Below, piece by piece: positions 35,201-44,880 of a stretch of 58,167 bases of DNA. The position numbers and the translations under genes were made by a program. Each line of letters starts with the position of its first letter. Position 1 is the first letter of the stretch. The DNA comes from Alistipes sp. CAG:831 (lineage in GTDB: Bacteria > Bacteroidota > Bacteroidia > Bacteroidales > UBA932), in assembly GCA_000432775.1 (NCBI GenBank), contig HF990417.1, positions 30,925 to 89,091 of the forward strand. Reading direction: 5' to 3'. The notes beneath the pieces were generated by a model. That model saw nothing but the letters and a program-made list of their open reading frames with translations. It was not told the DNA's origin and did not search any database.

Positions 35201-35208
35201 GCTGCCCC

Positions 35209-36438
35209 TCAGATCTTCCCTTCCTTTCTGAGTCTTTCGCGTCGGGCCAGGGCTGTTTCGTTCTCCATGTCGGAGATATTGCAGTCAGGTCCGTACGAGA
35301 AGATATTCCTGGTGTCCAGCTCGCGTATGCTGCCTTCCTGGAAGTCTCCGGTAATGCCGGTGGACAGGGTTATGGTGCCGCTCCCGTCGGCAGTGCTGTC
35401 GATGAGTTCTACGGTATCGGCGTTGCTGTAGCTGCGGGTCCGGGCCGGTGGAGTGTTGTTCACCTTGAATCCGGTGGCCAGAATGGTGACGGATATCTCT
35501 CCTTCCTCAAGGCTGTTGTCTACAGTAAGGCCGCGTTTCTGCTTTATCACGCCACCCCCTGTGCTTTCACGGATAAGATCCAGGATGAGTGTGTCCTCGG
35601 CAGCCAGCAGGGAGGAGTTGTTGTTGTACACTATGTTGATAAGCAGATTTTTGGCGGTATTGAGATCGAAGTCCTTGAGCAGGGGGGAGGTCAGGGCTTT
35701 CTCGACGGCTTCCCTCGCCCTGTTCTCACCTGAGGCGCGGCCCGTCCCGACAAGTGCCATGCCGCTGTCGCGCATCACTACCTTCACGTCGTTCAGGTCC
35801 ACACCGATGAATCCGGTGCTGGTAATGATTTCGGATATGCCCTTGACGGCAGTACTGAGTATGTCGTCGGCTTTCTTGTAGGCCTCCTGTATGGTGAGGT
35901 CTCCATAGTAGTCATACATTTTCTGATTGTCCACTATGGTTATCGAGTCAGTGTATCTGCTCAGTTCCTCGATTCCTTCGTATGCTTTCTGAAGAAACTC
36001 CAGGCCTTCGTTGTTGGTCGGGTAGGTGACAATTCCCAGGGTAAGAAGTCCCGCTTCCTTGGCGGCTTTGGCTATTACCGGCGCTGCTCCTGTGCCTGTT
36101 CCTCCGCCCATGCCGGCAGTGATGAATACCACCTTTATATTGTCCCCTATGTACTTTTTGATCTCTTCCAGGGATTCGAGAGCAGCGTTGCGTCCCTTTT
36201 CAGGGTCCATTCCTGTTCCAAGTCCGCTGGTAAGGGCGGAGCCCAGCTGTATCTTGTCCGGGACGGGAGATGCCATGAGGTTTTTCCTGTCCGTATTGCA
36301 GATCAGGTATTCCACGTCCTTGATACCTTCGTTGTAGAGGCGGGTTACGGCGTTGCATCCGCATCCGCCCACTCCTATTATCTTGATGTTGGACATATTG
36401 TCGAGTATGCCCTCGGGTATGAAGTCTGTAACTGTCAT
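35209..36438 (-). CDS. ftsZ: Cell division protein FtsZ (divergent)
   Basis: 409 residues. The tubulin signature is intact ('AGMGGGTGTGAAPVIAK'), and FtsZ polymerises into the division ring. Several usually conserved spots differ: the first glycine loop reads 'VGGCGCNAV' rather than GGGGGNAV; the usual PF-x-FEG segment reads 'YPTNNEG'; and the T7 loop reads 'GVDLNDVK', where an Asn normally stands before the VD. Both T7 aspartates remain. The C-terminus ends 'ISDMENETALARRERLR', probably the FtsA/membrane-tether peptide. Last gene of the dcw cluster, 19 bases after ftsA. Confidence 0.93.
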   Translation of the reverse strand: MTVTDFIPEGILDNMSNIKIIGVGGCGCNAVTRLYNEGIKDVEYLICNTDRKNLMASPVPDKIQLGSALTSGLGTGMDPEKGRNAALESLEEIKKYIGDNIKVVFITAGMGGGTGTGAAPVIAKAAKEAGLLTLGIVTYPTNNEGLEFLQKAYEGIEELSRYTDSITIVDNQKMYDYYGDLTIQEAYKKADDILSTAVKGISEIITSTGFIGVDLNDVKVVMRDSGMALVGTGRASGENRAREAVEKALTSPLLKDFDLNTAKNLLINIVYNNNSSLLAAEDTLILDLIRESTGGGVIKQKRGLTVDNSLEEGEISVTILATGFKVNNTPPARTRSYSNADTVELIDSTADGSGTITLSTGITGDFQEGSIRELDTRNIFSYGPDCNISDMENETALARRERLRKEGKI

Positions 36439-36457
36439 GATTCTGGATTGTTATACG

Positions 36458-37852
36458 TTATGCATCGTCATCTGTGGAGTCGAACAGACCCTTGATGCGT
36501 TCGGAAAATGGTTTTTTGGGCTGTTTGGGGGGCTTTGGAGGTTTCTGGCCGCTATTGGAATGACTCGTCTCACCGTGTCCGGCTGTCTCCTCTGGAGCGG
36601 GAGCCCCGAAGAGGGTGGCGTTCTCCTCCGGCTGTGGCGTTGCCGTACTCTGACGGGCAGATTCCGGCAAGGTCTCTTCGTATTCGAAACCCTTGATGAC
36701 CAGACCTACGGCTACAGATGCCTCCGGACGGAACACCTCTTCTGCAGAATTGCCGATGACAGTATTGCTGTCCGGCAGTCCGATGCGGACGTCCATGCCG
36801 AGAATACTGCGGGCCAGAATCTGGATATGGTTAAGACCGGCTGTTCCTCCGGTTATGACGGCACCGCTGCGGATCCGGTCCTTGTAGCCGGACTCCTCCA
36901 CTATTCTGCGCACTGTCGCGAGTATCTCGCAGGTACGGGCCTCGATGGCCTGGAAGAGGAGCTTGAAGGGTACATCCTTGACAGGTATGCTGTTCTTGTC
37001 CCTTATGGAGATTATCTTGTTCTCCGGTGCATATTCGCTTACGCAGGAGCCGTGCTGGATTTTCATCAGTTCGGCGTTGCGCAGGGATACGCCGCAGACC
37101 TGACTGACATCCTCGCTGATGCTGTTGCCGGCGAAGGGTATGACTGCGGCATGGCGGATGATGTTGCCCTGGAAGATGAGCACATCCGTAGTTCCGGCCC
37201 CTATGTCTATCAGAACTGCTCCCAGCTCTTTCTCATCTTCAGTGAGCAGGGCGGAAGCGGCGGCGACCGGGGACAGGATCAGCTTCCGTGTAGACAGTCC
37301 GCTCATGGAGATGGTCTGCCCGCATTTCTTTACCGTGCCTGCTCCTCCTACGAAGAGGCGGTAGTCGCCGCTGATTTCCTTGCCGATCATTCCCACTGGA
37401 TCGCCTACGTCGATGAACTCATCCACGTTGTAGTACTGCGGCACTACGTACATTATGTTCTCAGATGGATCGACTTTGGTCAGATACATCTCATTCAGCA
37501 TGGAGGCCACCTCTTCGGTGCTGATCATCGAGTCGGGGTCCTGGCGGTTGCGGCGCAGGTTCTCGGTGCAGCATCTGAGGCTCTGGCCGGAGATGTTGAC
37601 GAAAACGTCCCGGACGCTGTAGTGCTCGGTATCCGGCAGGGAGTGTACCTGCTCCAGGACTTTCTGCATGGTGGTCTTGATGACGGAGATGACGTTCTTG
37701 GGATTCATGATCTCGCTCCGGCGTACTCCGTTGGCGGGTATGGGGGCCTCGCTGTAGCCGATGATCTTGATGCCGGTAGAGGTTTTCTCCCCGACGATGG
37801 CGGCCAGTTTGGAAGTCCCTATGTCTATGGCTGTAACGTATCTGCTGTTCAT
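36458..37852 (-). CDS. ftsA: Cell division protein FtsA
   Basis: 464 residues with an actin-like fold. The first nucleotide motif is 'TAIDIGTSKLAAIVG', the second 'GAVLIDIGAGTTDVLIF', and the later adenosine motif is 'SGAVITGGTAGLNHI'. FtsA ties FtsZ filaments to the membrane. The C-terminus is rich in Pro, Glu and Lys and ends with 'FSERIKGLFDSTDDDA', a likely amphipathic membrane-binding helix. Overlaps ftsQ by 4 bases. Confidence 0.95.
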   Translation of the reverse strand: MNSRYVTAIDIGTSKLAAIVGEKTSTGIKIIGYSEAPIPANGVRRSEIMNPKNVISVIKTTMQKVLEQVHSLPDTEHYSVRDVFVNISGQSLRCCTENLRRNRQDPDSMISTEEVASMLNEMYLTKVDPSENIMYVVPQYYNVDEFIDVGDPVGMIGKEISGDYRLFVGGAGTVKKCGQTISMSGLSTRKLILSPVAAASALLTEDEKELGAVLIDIGAGTTDVLIFQGNIIRHAAVIPFAGNSISEDVSQVCGVSLRNAELMKIQHGSCVSEYAPENKIISIRDKNSIPVKDVPFKLLFQAIEARTCEILATVRRIVEESGYKDRIRSGAVITGGTAGLNHIQILARSILGMDVRIGLPDSNTVIGNSAEEVFRPEASVAVGLVIKGFEYEETLPESARQSTATPQPEENATLFGAPAPEETAGHGETSHSNSGQKPPKPPKQPKKPFSERIKGLFDSTDDDA

Positions 37853-38667
37853 ATCTTTATACTTTTTTTGATTTCAGTTCTGTCCCTCAGAGTGCAGACT
37901 ATCTGGTCCGAAAACTTGAGGTTGACCGCCGAATACCGCTCCCAGCCGTAGACGGGAACGATCTGGCGGTAGAATGTCCTGAGTTTTGCAAATTTATAAT
38001 CAATATTGTCTGTTGATCCAAAAATTATCTTCTGATCGCCTACGGCGGTGTAGAAGACTATGTCCCCGTTCTTCTCCACATTGATCTGCTGTATCTGGGA
38101 GTTCCATACCGGATGGCGGTCCAGATAGTGGGCAAGTTCGGTGATTCCGTCCACCCAGCCGCGGTCCTCCTGGTCCGGAACCCCTCTGTAGCCTTCTTCA
38201 AGTTTCACCGGAATGTTCCCTGATACCACCGGGACATACGAGGTGAATGTGCTGACCCACGGGAAGATGTACCCCGTGTCGTCGATGTAGAAAGCTCCGC
38301 TGGCGCTCTGTATTCTCAGCAGTGGCCTGCGCTGGGTGATGCTTACCCGCAGTATGCCGTCCCTGGAAATCGATACATCGCTGTGGCGGATGGCGCTGCG
38401 GCTCTCCAGCAGGTCCTCTATGCCGGTCAGCCTGGCTTCCTCCCGTGGCTTGCCTACGGGATTGACGTCCGAAGAAGTGATGATGGCCTCTATCTCGGCG
38501 GGGGAAACGAAGCGGTTTGACGCGCTGTCGAGGATTCTTACGGCGATGCCCGTGCACAGTTCTCCCTGCCTTCCTCTGGCTGACAGGAAGGAGGCCGCTG
38601 CGAAATACCCGCAGAAGAGCAGGACGGCCAGGGCGGCAAGGCAGTATGTGACGGTCTTTTTAAGCAT
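37849..38667 (-). CDS. ftsQ: Cell division protein FtsQ/DivIB-like
   Basis: 272 residues. One N-terminal membrane helix ('VTYCLAALAVLLFCGYFAA') precedes a POTRA-like region with 'RNxR-like' features ('SVSITQRRPLLRIQSASGAF' in the equivalent strand reads ISITQRRPLLRIQ-type), then a beta domain with 'YIDDTGYIFPW'. FtsQ bridges early and late divisome proteins. The family is weakly conserved, so the call rests on layout and its place between murC and ftsA. Confidence 0.85.
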   Translation of the reverse strand: MLKKTVTYCLAALAVLLFCGYFAAASFLSARGRQGELCTGIAVRILDSASNRFVSPAEIEAIITSSDVNPVGKPREEARLTGIEDLLESRSAIRHSDVSISRDGILRVSITQRRPLLRIQSASGAFYIDDTGYIFPWVSTFTSYVPVVSGNIPVKLEEGYRGVPDQEDRGWVDGITELAHYLDRHPVWNSQIQQINVEKNGDIVFYTAVGDQKIIFGSTDNIDYKFAKLRTFYRQIVPVYGWERYSAVNLKFSDQIVCTLRDRTEIKKSIKI

Positions 38668-40018
38668 ATTTCTCTCTGAGCAGGTTTTCTATGGGCTGGA
38701 CTAGGCGGTCGATGTCCCCGGCTCCGAAGGTGACCAGTATGTCTATGTCCCGTGAGGCAACCTCTTCCAGCACTTCCTTCTTCTGGATTATCCGTTTGTC
38801 CTTCAGGGTGCAATATTCGTAAATGAGACTGGAGGACACTCCGGGCAGGGGCTCTTCCCTCGCAGGGTAAACGGGCAGCAGCAGCAGGGAATCCAGCAGA
38901 CTCAGGCTCTCTCCGAACTCCCGGTGGAAATCCCGGGTACGGGTGAAGAGGTGAGGCTGGAATATGCCGCAGATCTTCCTTCCGGGCCATACCTGGCGGA
39001 TGGAGGCTATGGTGGCGGCCAGTTCGGCGGGATGGTGGGCGTAGTCGTCAATATAGGTGTGTCCGGGTACGTTGAGCCGGATGTCGAAGCGGCGGGCCAC
39101 TCCCCGGAAGGAGGCGATGCCTTCCCTGACACTCTCCGCGGAAGTTCCGTGCAGCAGGGCCAGGGCGGCTGCGGCAGTCGCATTCTCAATGTAGACTTTC
39201 CCCGGCACTCCGGCCCTGCAGCGCTCTATCTTTCCGTCAGGGGTGTTGAGGGTAAAATGCATTGTGCCCTGTCCGTCGGAGACAATGTCCGAGGCGCTGA
39301 AGTCTCCTCCCTCGCCGTAGGTCCATATCCTGGCGCGGAGATCTCCGTTGCGGAAATATTCCTCCAGCCCTTTCTTCACTACCAGGATGTCGGAGCACTG
39401 ACGGCCGAACTGGACGAAGGCTCCCCGGAGGTCGTCGATGTCCCTGTATATGTCCATGTGGTCTGCGTCCATGGCCGTGACTACGGCACCTTCGGGATGC
39501 AGCCGCAGGAAGGAGCGGTCGAACTCATCGGCCTCGGCGACCATCAGCCCGCTGTCGGAGAGCAGGAGGTTGGAGCCGTAGTTGCGGGAAATGCCTCCGA
39601 GGAAGGCGGTGCAGCCTTCTCCCGAGACTGTGAGGATGTGGGCCAGCATGGTGCTGGTCGTAGTTTTTCCGTGGGTGCCGGCTACTGCCAGGCAGCGGTG
39701 TCCGTCTGTGATCTCCTCAAGGGCCTCCGAGCGCTTGACGGTGCGGTAACCGTGGCTGCGGGCGTAGGTCAGCTCTCCCATTTCCGCAGGGATGGCCGGG
39801 GTGTAGATGACCAGGGTGTCCTCCTGCGAAGGGGGCAGGAGGGAGGCATTGTCCTCGAAATGAATCGGTATGCCCTCCTCCTCCAGTGCCTTGGTGACGG
39901 GAGAGGGTGTGCGGTCGTAGCCGCTGACCCTGCAGCCGGAGTGATGGTACCAGCGGGCGAGGGCGCTCATGCCGATGCCGCCGATACCGATAAGGTAGAT
40001 GTTATTGTATGTCTTCAT
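38660..40018 (-). CDS. murC: UDP-N-acetylmuramate--L-alanine ligase
   Basis: 452 residues. The N-terminal Rossmann motif 'YLIGIGGIGMSALARW' binds the UDP-sugar. The ATP P-loop is 'VAGTHGKTTTSTML', and the Mur-ligase central motif includes 'MVAEADEFDRSFLRL'. The C-terminal domain has 'YIDDYAHHPAELAATI'. It adds L-Ala to UDP-MurNAc as the first peptide step. Overlaps murG by 17 bases and ftsQ by 8. Confidence 0.96.
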   Translation of the reverse strand: MKTYNNIYLIGIGGIGMSALARWYHHSGCRVSGYDRTPSPVTKALEEEGIPIHFEDNASLLPPSQEDTLVIYTPAIPAEMGELTYARSHGYRTVKRSEALEEITDGHRCLAVAGTHGKTTTSTMLAHILTVSGEGCTAFLGGISRNYGSNLLLSDSGLMVAEADEFDRSFLRLHPEGAVVTAMDADHMDIYRDIDDLRGAFVQFGRQCSDILVVKKGLEEYFRNGDLRARIWTYGEGGDFSASDIVSDGQGTMHFTLNTPDGKIERCRAGVPGKVYIENATAAAALALLHGTSAESVREGIASFRGVARRFDIRLNVPGHTYIDDYAHHPAELAATIASIRQVWPGRKICGIFQPHLFTRTRDFHREFGESLSLLDSLLLLPVYPAREEPLPGVSSSLIYEYCTLKDKRIIQKKEVLEEVASRDIDILVTFGAGDIDRLVQPIENLLREKYA

Positions 40019-41162
40019 GTTTACTCTCGTCTATAAGTTTCAGGACTTCACGCGCAATATCCTCCGCTGCGTGGGGGCGGGCCATTTTCAGAATGTTGTC
40101 CTCGAGAACGGAGCGCCGCTCACTGTCTTTCAGGAGTTCCTCAATGGCCGGGAAAAGGTCGGTCGAGGCACGGCTGTCGCAGACCATGGCGGCGGCGTCC
40201 ACGTCCACCAGGGACATGGCGTTGTGGGTCTGGTGGTCTTCGGCAACATTGGGAGAGGGCACGAAGATGGTGGCCTTGCCTATGGCGCACAGCTCCGAAA
40301 TGGTACCGGCTCCGGCTCTGGAAACAACTATGTCAGCAGCTGCGAACGCCAGGTCCATCCTGCTGATAAAGTCGCAGTTGCGGATATTGCCCCAGATGTG
40401 CACTCCGTTGTTGTTCTGACTTACCCCTCCGAGCCTGGAGAACATTTCCCGGACCTGTCCCGAGTAGCCCTTGCCGCTCTGCCAGATAATCTGGTAAGGG
40501 AAGGCTCCTCCGTTGGTGCGGCAGGCCACTCTCATTACGGAATTGAAGGTGCCGCACCCGCCGCTGCCTCCTACCATCAGGACGGTTGGAAGGGTGGGGT
40601 CGAGGCTGAAGAAACGCTGTCCCTCGGCCTTTTCCTCAGGGGTGGACGGCCGCATATTGTCCCGGATGGGATTGCCGGTGAGTATGATTTTGGCGGCAGG
40701 GAAGAATCTTTCCATACCTGGATAGGCGGTACATATCTTCCGTGCCCTGCGGCTGAGTATCTTGTTGGTAAGGCCGGCGTAGGAGTTCTGTTCCTGAATC
40801 AGGGTGGGGATACCCTTGGAAGCGGCTTTCCACAGCATGGGGGCGCTGGCATACCCTCCCACGCCCACTACCACGTCCGGCTTGAAGCTGCGGATGATCT
40901 CTCCGGCCTTGCGCAGGCTCCGTATGACTTTTGCCGGCAGTGCCAGGTTGGATGCTGACAGGTTTCTCTGGAGACCCGCTACGGGCAGGCCGATGATGCG
41001 GTATCCGGCCGCGGGGACCCGTTCCATTTCCATCTTGCCTTCGGCTCCCACGAAGAGAATGTCTGCCTCAGGCTCTATTTTCCTGATAGCCTCCGCTATC
41101 GAGAGGGCGGGGAAGATGTGGCCTCCCGTACCGCCTCCGCTGATTATGATTCTGTGCTGCAT
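40002..41162 (-). CDS. murG: UDP-N-acetylglucosamine:lipid I GlcNAc transferase
   Basis: 386 residues, slightly longer than E. coli MurG (355). It starts with 'ISGGGTGGHIFPALSIAEAI', the acceptor-site glycine motif. Other hallmarks are 'VVGVGGYASAPMLW', 'QEQNSYAGLTNKIL', 'GGSGGCGTFN' and 'VSRAGAGTISEL'. It makes lipid II at the inner face of the cytoplasmic membrane. Overlaps ftsW by 19 bases. Confidence 0.96.
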   Translation of the reverse strand: MQHRIIISGGGTGGHIFPALSIAEAIRKIEPEADILFVGAEGKMEMERVPAAGYRIIGLPVAGLQRNLSASNLALPAKVIRSLRKAGEIIRSFKPDVVVGVGGYASAPMLWKAASKGIPTLIQEQNSYAGLTNKILSRRARKICTAYPGMERFFPAAKIILTGNPIRDNMRPSTPEEKAEGQRFFSLDPTLPTVLMVGGSGGCGTFNSVMRVACRTNGGAFPYQIIWQSGKGYSGQVREMFSRLGGVSQNNNGVHIWGNIRNCDFISRMDLAFAAADIVVSRAGAGTISELCAIGKATIFVPSPNVAEDHQTHNAMSLVDVDAAAMVCDSRASTDLFPAIEELLKDSERRSVLEDNILKMARPHAAEDIAREVLKLIDESKHEDIQ

Positions 41163-42352
41163 GGTGTTTCCTCCTTTTCGGCTTTAAGTTTCAAGTCTTT
41201 GATTTCGATAGTCCTGTTGACGGACAGTATGATGCCGAAGGCGCAGCTCATGATGACCAGGGCCGAGCCTCCGCGGCTGATCATCGGCAGGGTCTGACCG
41301 GTGACGGGCAGGATGCCGATGTTGACGAAGATGTGCAGGAAGGCCTGCATGATGATGAGTGTTGACAGCCCCAGGACTGTCAGGATCGAGAACTTGCGGG
41401 TGCATGCCCGGGCTATCTTCATGCACCGGTAGAAGAACCACAGATACAGTACGATGACAGCCAGGCCGCCGATCAGACCGTATTCCTCTATGATGATCGA
41501 GTAGATGTAGTCGTCGTAGGCGTTGGGCAGGATGTCGCGCTTGATGCTGTTGCCCGGACCACGTCCGAATATGCCGCCGAGCTGTATGGCCTCCCGGGCC
41601 TGGTCGGACTGGAACGTCATCTCGTTGAATTCCGCCAGTTCGGCCGCGCTCATTTCCGCAGTATCGTTTCCCGAGAAGTGCCTTTCGATGCGCTCTCCGA
41701 AGGTGCTGAAGCGTGAGAATACCTTGCCTCCGCTGATTACGCTGATGGCGAATGCGACGGCCACTACCCCCACTCCTATGGGTATGGTCCATAAAATGAA
41801 CTGCTTGCGGATGCCGGAGCAGACGAGGATTACCAGAGTGAGGATGCCGATGATGAGGGCGGCGGACATACTTCCCAGCATGGCCAGGGCGCAGACGGCT
41901 CCGACCGGAATCAGGATTTTCAGGGCGTATTCCTTGAAAGTGTCGATAGGCGAGGCCTCTATGACGCGGGCCAGGTACAGGACGGTCGCCACTTTGGCTA
42001 CCTCTGACGGGTGCACCTGTATTCCCAACAGGGAGAAACTTCTGAGCTCGCCCAGACAGATGGGGACTATGAGCAGTGCTATGGCAAGGCCCATGGCCGC
42101 GTATGAGAGAAACCGGTACCACTTCAAGGGTATCTTGTAGCATATCAGGAGGATGATGAAGCCGATGATGTAGTAGACGGCCTGGTCCATCAGGTAGTTG
42201 AATGGAGTGGTGGCCTTCCTGTATGCCAGAGAGCTGGTGGCGGAGTACACCACGGCCATGGAAATCATGGCGAAGAACAGTATCAGCAGCCAGATTACCC
42301 TGTCGCCCCGGAGTTTCACCTTACCCTTGAATATGTCGGTTGTTATTGCCAT
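41144..42352 (-). CDS. ftsW: Cell division protein FtsW (SEDS glycosyltransferase)
   Basis: 402 residues with about ten membrane helices. SEDS signatures are 'GIQVHPSEVAKVATVLYLA' (the catalytic Asp of this loop is replaced by His-Pro-Ser-Glu context as usual), 'EYGLIGGLAVIVLYLWFFYR' and 'GILPVTGQTLPMISRGGSAL'. It polymerises lipid II at the septum together with FtsI. It lies 9 bases after murD. Confidence 0.95.
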   Translation of the reverse strand: MAITTDIFKGKVKLRGDRVIWLLILFFAMISMAVVYSATSSLAYRKATTPFNYLMDQAVYYIIGFIILLICYKIPLKWYRFLSYAAMGLAIALLIVPICLGELRSFSLLGIQVHPSEVAKVATVLYLARVIEASPIDTFKEYALKILIPVGAVCALAMLGSMSAALIIGILTLVILVCSGIRKQFILWTIPIGVGVVAVAFAISVISGGKVFSRFSTFGERIERHFSGNDTAEMSAAELAEFNEMTFQSDQAREAIQLGGIFGRGPGNSIKRDILPNAYDDYIYSIIIEEYGLIGGLAVIVLYLWFFYRCMKIARACTRKFSILTVLGLSTLIIMQAFLHIFVNIGILPVTGQTLPMISRGGSALVIMSCAFGIILSVNRTIEIKDLKLKAEKEETPCSTES

Positions 42353-42361
42353 AGTGTTGTC

Positions 42362-43696
42362 TTACAATTCTCTTACTGCGGCCTTGAACTGACGGCCGCG
42401 GTCCTCATAGTTCTTGAACAGGTCGAAGCTCGCGCAGCAGGGCGAGAGCAGTACCACGTCACCATCCTCGGCCAGTTCATAGGCTTTCCGCACGGCTTCC
42501 TGTGCTGAGGATGCGTCGGTGACTGTGCTGACGATAGGTCCGAAGAAGTCGTGCAGCTTGCGGTTGTCCTTGCCCATGCAGATGAGGGCCTTGACCTTCT
42601 CGCGCACCAGCGGCTCTATCTCGGAGTAGTCGTTGCCCTTGTCGGTACCGCCGGCTATCCATACCACCGGGCGGTTCATGCACTCGAGGGCGTACCAGGT
42701 GGAATTGACGTTGGTCGCCTTGGAATCGTTGATATAGAGTACGCCGCGGACACTCATCACCTTCTCGAGGCGGTGCTCGATGTTCTCGAATGTGGCCAGG
42801 CTCCGGCGGATAATGTCGTTGGTGATATTCATTATCTTACCGGTGATGGCAGCCGCCATGGAGTTGTAGATGTTGTGCTTGCCTTTGAGTGAAAGCTCTT
42901 CTGTGGGCACGCTCCATTCCTCGCCTTCGTAGCGGACTGTAATCCTCCCGTCGTCGGCGAAGGCTCCCTCGGCCACCTCGTGTTTCTCGGAGAAGGGGAG
43001 CATCTTGGCCCTGAGCACTATCTCGTTGATGTGTCCGACCGTCACACTGTCGTCGTCGCAGAAGATGAAGCAGTCTTTCTCCGACATGTTGCGGGTGATG
43101 CGGAACTTCGCCCGGACGTAGTTCTGCATCTTGTGGTCGTAGCGGTCCAGATGGTCCGGGGTAATGTTGAGGATAATCGCGATATCCGCCTTGAAATCGT
43201 ACATGCCGTCGAGCTGGAAGCTGCTCAGCTCCAGGACGTAGATGTCGAAGTCCTCGGTGGCCACCTGGTATGCGTAGCTCTTGCCGATGTTGCCTCCGAG
43301 TCCGACGTTGAGTCCCGCGTTGCGCAGCATGTAGTAGATCAGCGATGTGGTCGTGGTCTTGCCGTTGCTGCCGGTAATGCAGATTTTCTTGGCCCGGTCG
43401 TAGCGGCCGGCGAACTCAATCTCCGATATGACGGGAATGCCGGCCTTCCGGGCCTCGCTGACCAGCGGGGCGGTGTCAGGGATGCCGGGGCTCTTGATGA
43501 TCTCGTCGGCGTTGAGAATTTTCTCCGGGGTATGATGACCTTCCTCGTAGGGAATGCCGTATTTCTCCAATGTGGCCTTGCCTTCGGCCGGGATGCTGCC
43601 GTTGTCAGAGAGGAATGTGTCGAAACCCTTGACTTTTGCGAGGACGGCTGCTCCGACTCCGCTCTCGCCGCCTCCCAGTGCTACGATCCGTTTCAT
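42362..43696 (-). CDS. murD: UDP-N-acetylmuramoylalanine--D-glutamate ligase
   Basis: 444 residues from the ATG at 43696. The frame stays open 126 codons further upstream, but that part is an out-of-frame reading of mraY. The start 'MKRIVALGGGESGVGAAVL' is typical. The ATP P-loop is 'ITGSNGKTTTTSL', followed by 'LELSSFQLDG', 'ILNITPDHLDRY' and 'YINDSKATNVNST'. It adds D-Glu to UDP-MurNAc-L-Ala. Five bases separate it from mraY. Confidence 0.96.
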   Translation of the reverse strand: MKRIVALGGGESGVGAAVLAKVKGFDTFLSDNGSIPAEGKATLEKYGIPYEEGHHTPEKILNADEIIKSPGIPDTAPLVSEARKAGIPVISEIEFAGRYDRAKKICITGSNGKTTTTSLIYYMLRNAGLNVGLGGNIGKSYAYQVATEDFDIYVLELSSFQLDGMYDFKADIAIILNITPDHLDRYDHKMQNYVRAKFRITRNMSEKDCFIFCDDDSVTVGHINEIVLRAKMLPFSEKHEVAEGAFADDGRITVRYEGEEWSVPTEELSLKGKHNIYNSMAAAITGKIMNITNDIIRRSLATFENIEHRLEKVMSVRGVLYINDSKATNVNSTWYALECMNRPVVWIAGGTDKGNDYSEIEPLVREKVKALICMGKDNRKLHDFFGPIVSTVTDASSAQEAVRKAYELAEDGDVVLLSPCCASFDLFKNYEDRGRQFKAAVREL

Positions 43697-43701
43697 GGTG
43701 A

Positions 43702-44880
43702 TTAACGTATTTTGAGTGTTATTATTGTCGCTATTGCCAGCAGTATGCTTACTATCCAGAAGCGCATGACGATCTTCGCCTCCGGAATGGCCCTGACCGG
43801 CTTGGTGATCAGGGCGGGAACACCTTCTTTCTGGTAGTGGTGGTGCAGGGGGGCCATCTTGAAGATGCGGCGCCCGGCCCCGTATTTCTTCTTGGTGTAT
43901 TTGAAATAGAGCCTCTGGGCTATCACAGAGAGGGATTCCGCGAAGAATACCCCGCACAGCACAGGTATCAGCAGCTCCTTTCGGATGAGGACGGCCACCA
44001 CTCCTATGATGCCGCCGAGGGCCAGGCTGCCGGTGTCGCCCATGAAGACCTGGGCAGGATAGGAGTTGAACCACAGGAAGCCGAGCAGGGCACCGATCAG
44101 GGCTGAGAGATAGACTGTTATCTCGCCCGAATCGGGAATGTACATGATGTTGAGGTAGTCGGCATAGATCACGTTGCCGGAGAGATACGCCAGGACTCCG
44201 AGCGTGGCTCCGACTATGGCGGTGATGCCGGCGGCCAGCCCGTCCATGCCGTCGGTGAGGTTGACGGCGTTGGACATGGCCGTGATGATGAATATGATGA
44301 CCGCCACGTAGATGACTACCTGCAGCAGCTCCTTGATCTTGCCGCTGCCGGGAGCCAGCCAGGCGTAGTCGAACTCGTTGTTTTTCACGAACGGGATGGT
44401 GGTCAGGGTGCTCACCGTGTCCTCATGGACGCAGATGATGATGCCTACGGCCAGGGCCAGGATGACCTGACCGAGGATCTTGTATTTCCCGGACATTCCC
44501 TCCTTGTTCTTTTTGAAGACCTTGATGTAGTCGTCGGTGAAGCCGAGGGCGCCCAGCCATACCAGGGTGACCAGCAGCAGCTGGATGTACATGTTGGTCA
44601 GGTCTCCGAAGAGGAGCACGGCCACAAGGATAGAACCGAGTATCATGATGCCGCCCATGGTGGGAGTGCCCTTTTTGGCCAGCTGGCCTTCCAGCCCCAG
44701 GTCTCGGATTTCCTCTCCGATCTGCAGCTTCTGGAGTCTGCGTATGACCTTGCCTCCGAAGCAGAGCATCAGGGCGATGGCGGTCACGCTGGCCAGGATT
44801 GAGCGGACCGAGATGTACTGCAGCAGGCCGGATCCCGGAAAATCGAGGTGCTGGAGATGTTCGAACAGGTGGTATATCAT
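43702..44880 (-). CDS. mraY: Phospho-N-acetylmuramoyl-pentapeptide transferase
   Basis: 392 residues with about ten membrane helices. Catalytic aspartates lie in 'LGFTDDYIKVFKKNKEGMS', with further motifs 'NAVNLTDGMDGLAAG' and 'MGDTGSLALGG' and the cytoplasmic 'APLHHHYQKEG'. It joins phospho-MurNAc-pentapeptide to undecaprenyl phosphate, giving lipid I. Overlaps murE by 4 bases. Slightly longer than E. coli MraY (360). Confidence 0.97.
   Translation of the reverse strand: MIYHLFEHLQHLDFPGSGLLQYISVRSILASVTAIALMLCFGGKVIRRLQKLQIGEEIRDLGLEGQLAKKGTPTMGGIMILGSILVAVLLFGDLTNMYIQLLLVTLVWLGALGFTDDYIKVFKKNKEGMSGKYKILGQVILALAVGIIICVHEDTVSTLTTIPFVKNNEFDYAWLAPGSGKIKELLQVVIYVAVIIFIITAMSNAVNLTDGMDGLAAGITAIVGATLGVLAYLSGNVIYADYLNIMYIPDSGEITVYLSALIGALLGFLWFNSYPAQVFMGDTGSLALGGIIGVVAVLIRKELLIPVLCGVFFAESLSVIAQRLYFKYTKKKYGAGRRIFKMAPLHHHYQKEGVPALITKPVRAIPEAKIVMRFWIVSILLAIATIITLKIR

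Noticed and set aside
36353..37951. A 532-codon open frame on the plus strand opposite ftsA.
   Set aside because: It covers the recognised ftsA on the other strand and has no recognisable motif. Similar long shadows opposite murE (44916-46313), the caspase gene (7368-8750) and the AAA gene (18513-20042) were rejected for the same reason.
42362..44074. A 570-codon version of murD with a long N-terminal extension.
   Set aside because: The first 126 codons are an out-of-frame reading of the end of mraY; MurD homologues begin with the Rossmann motif at 43696.
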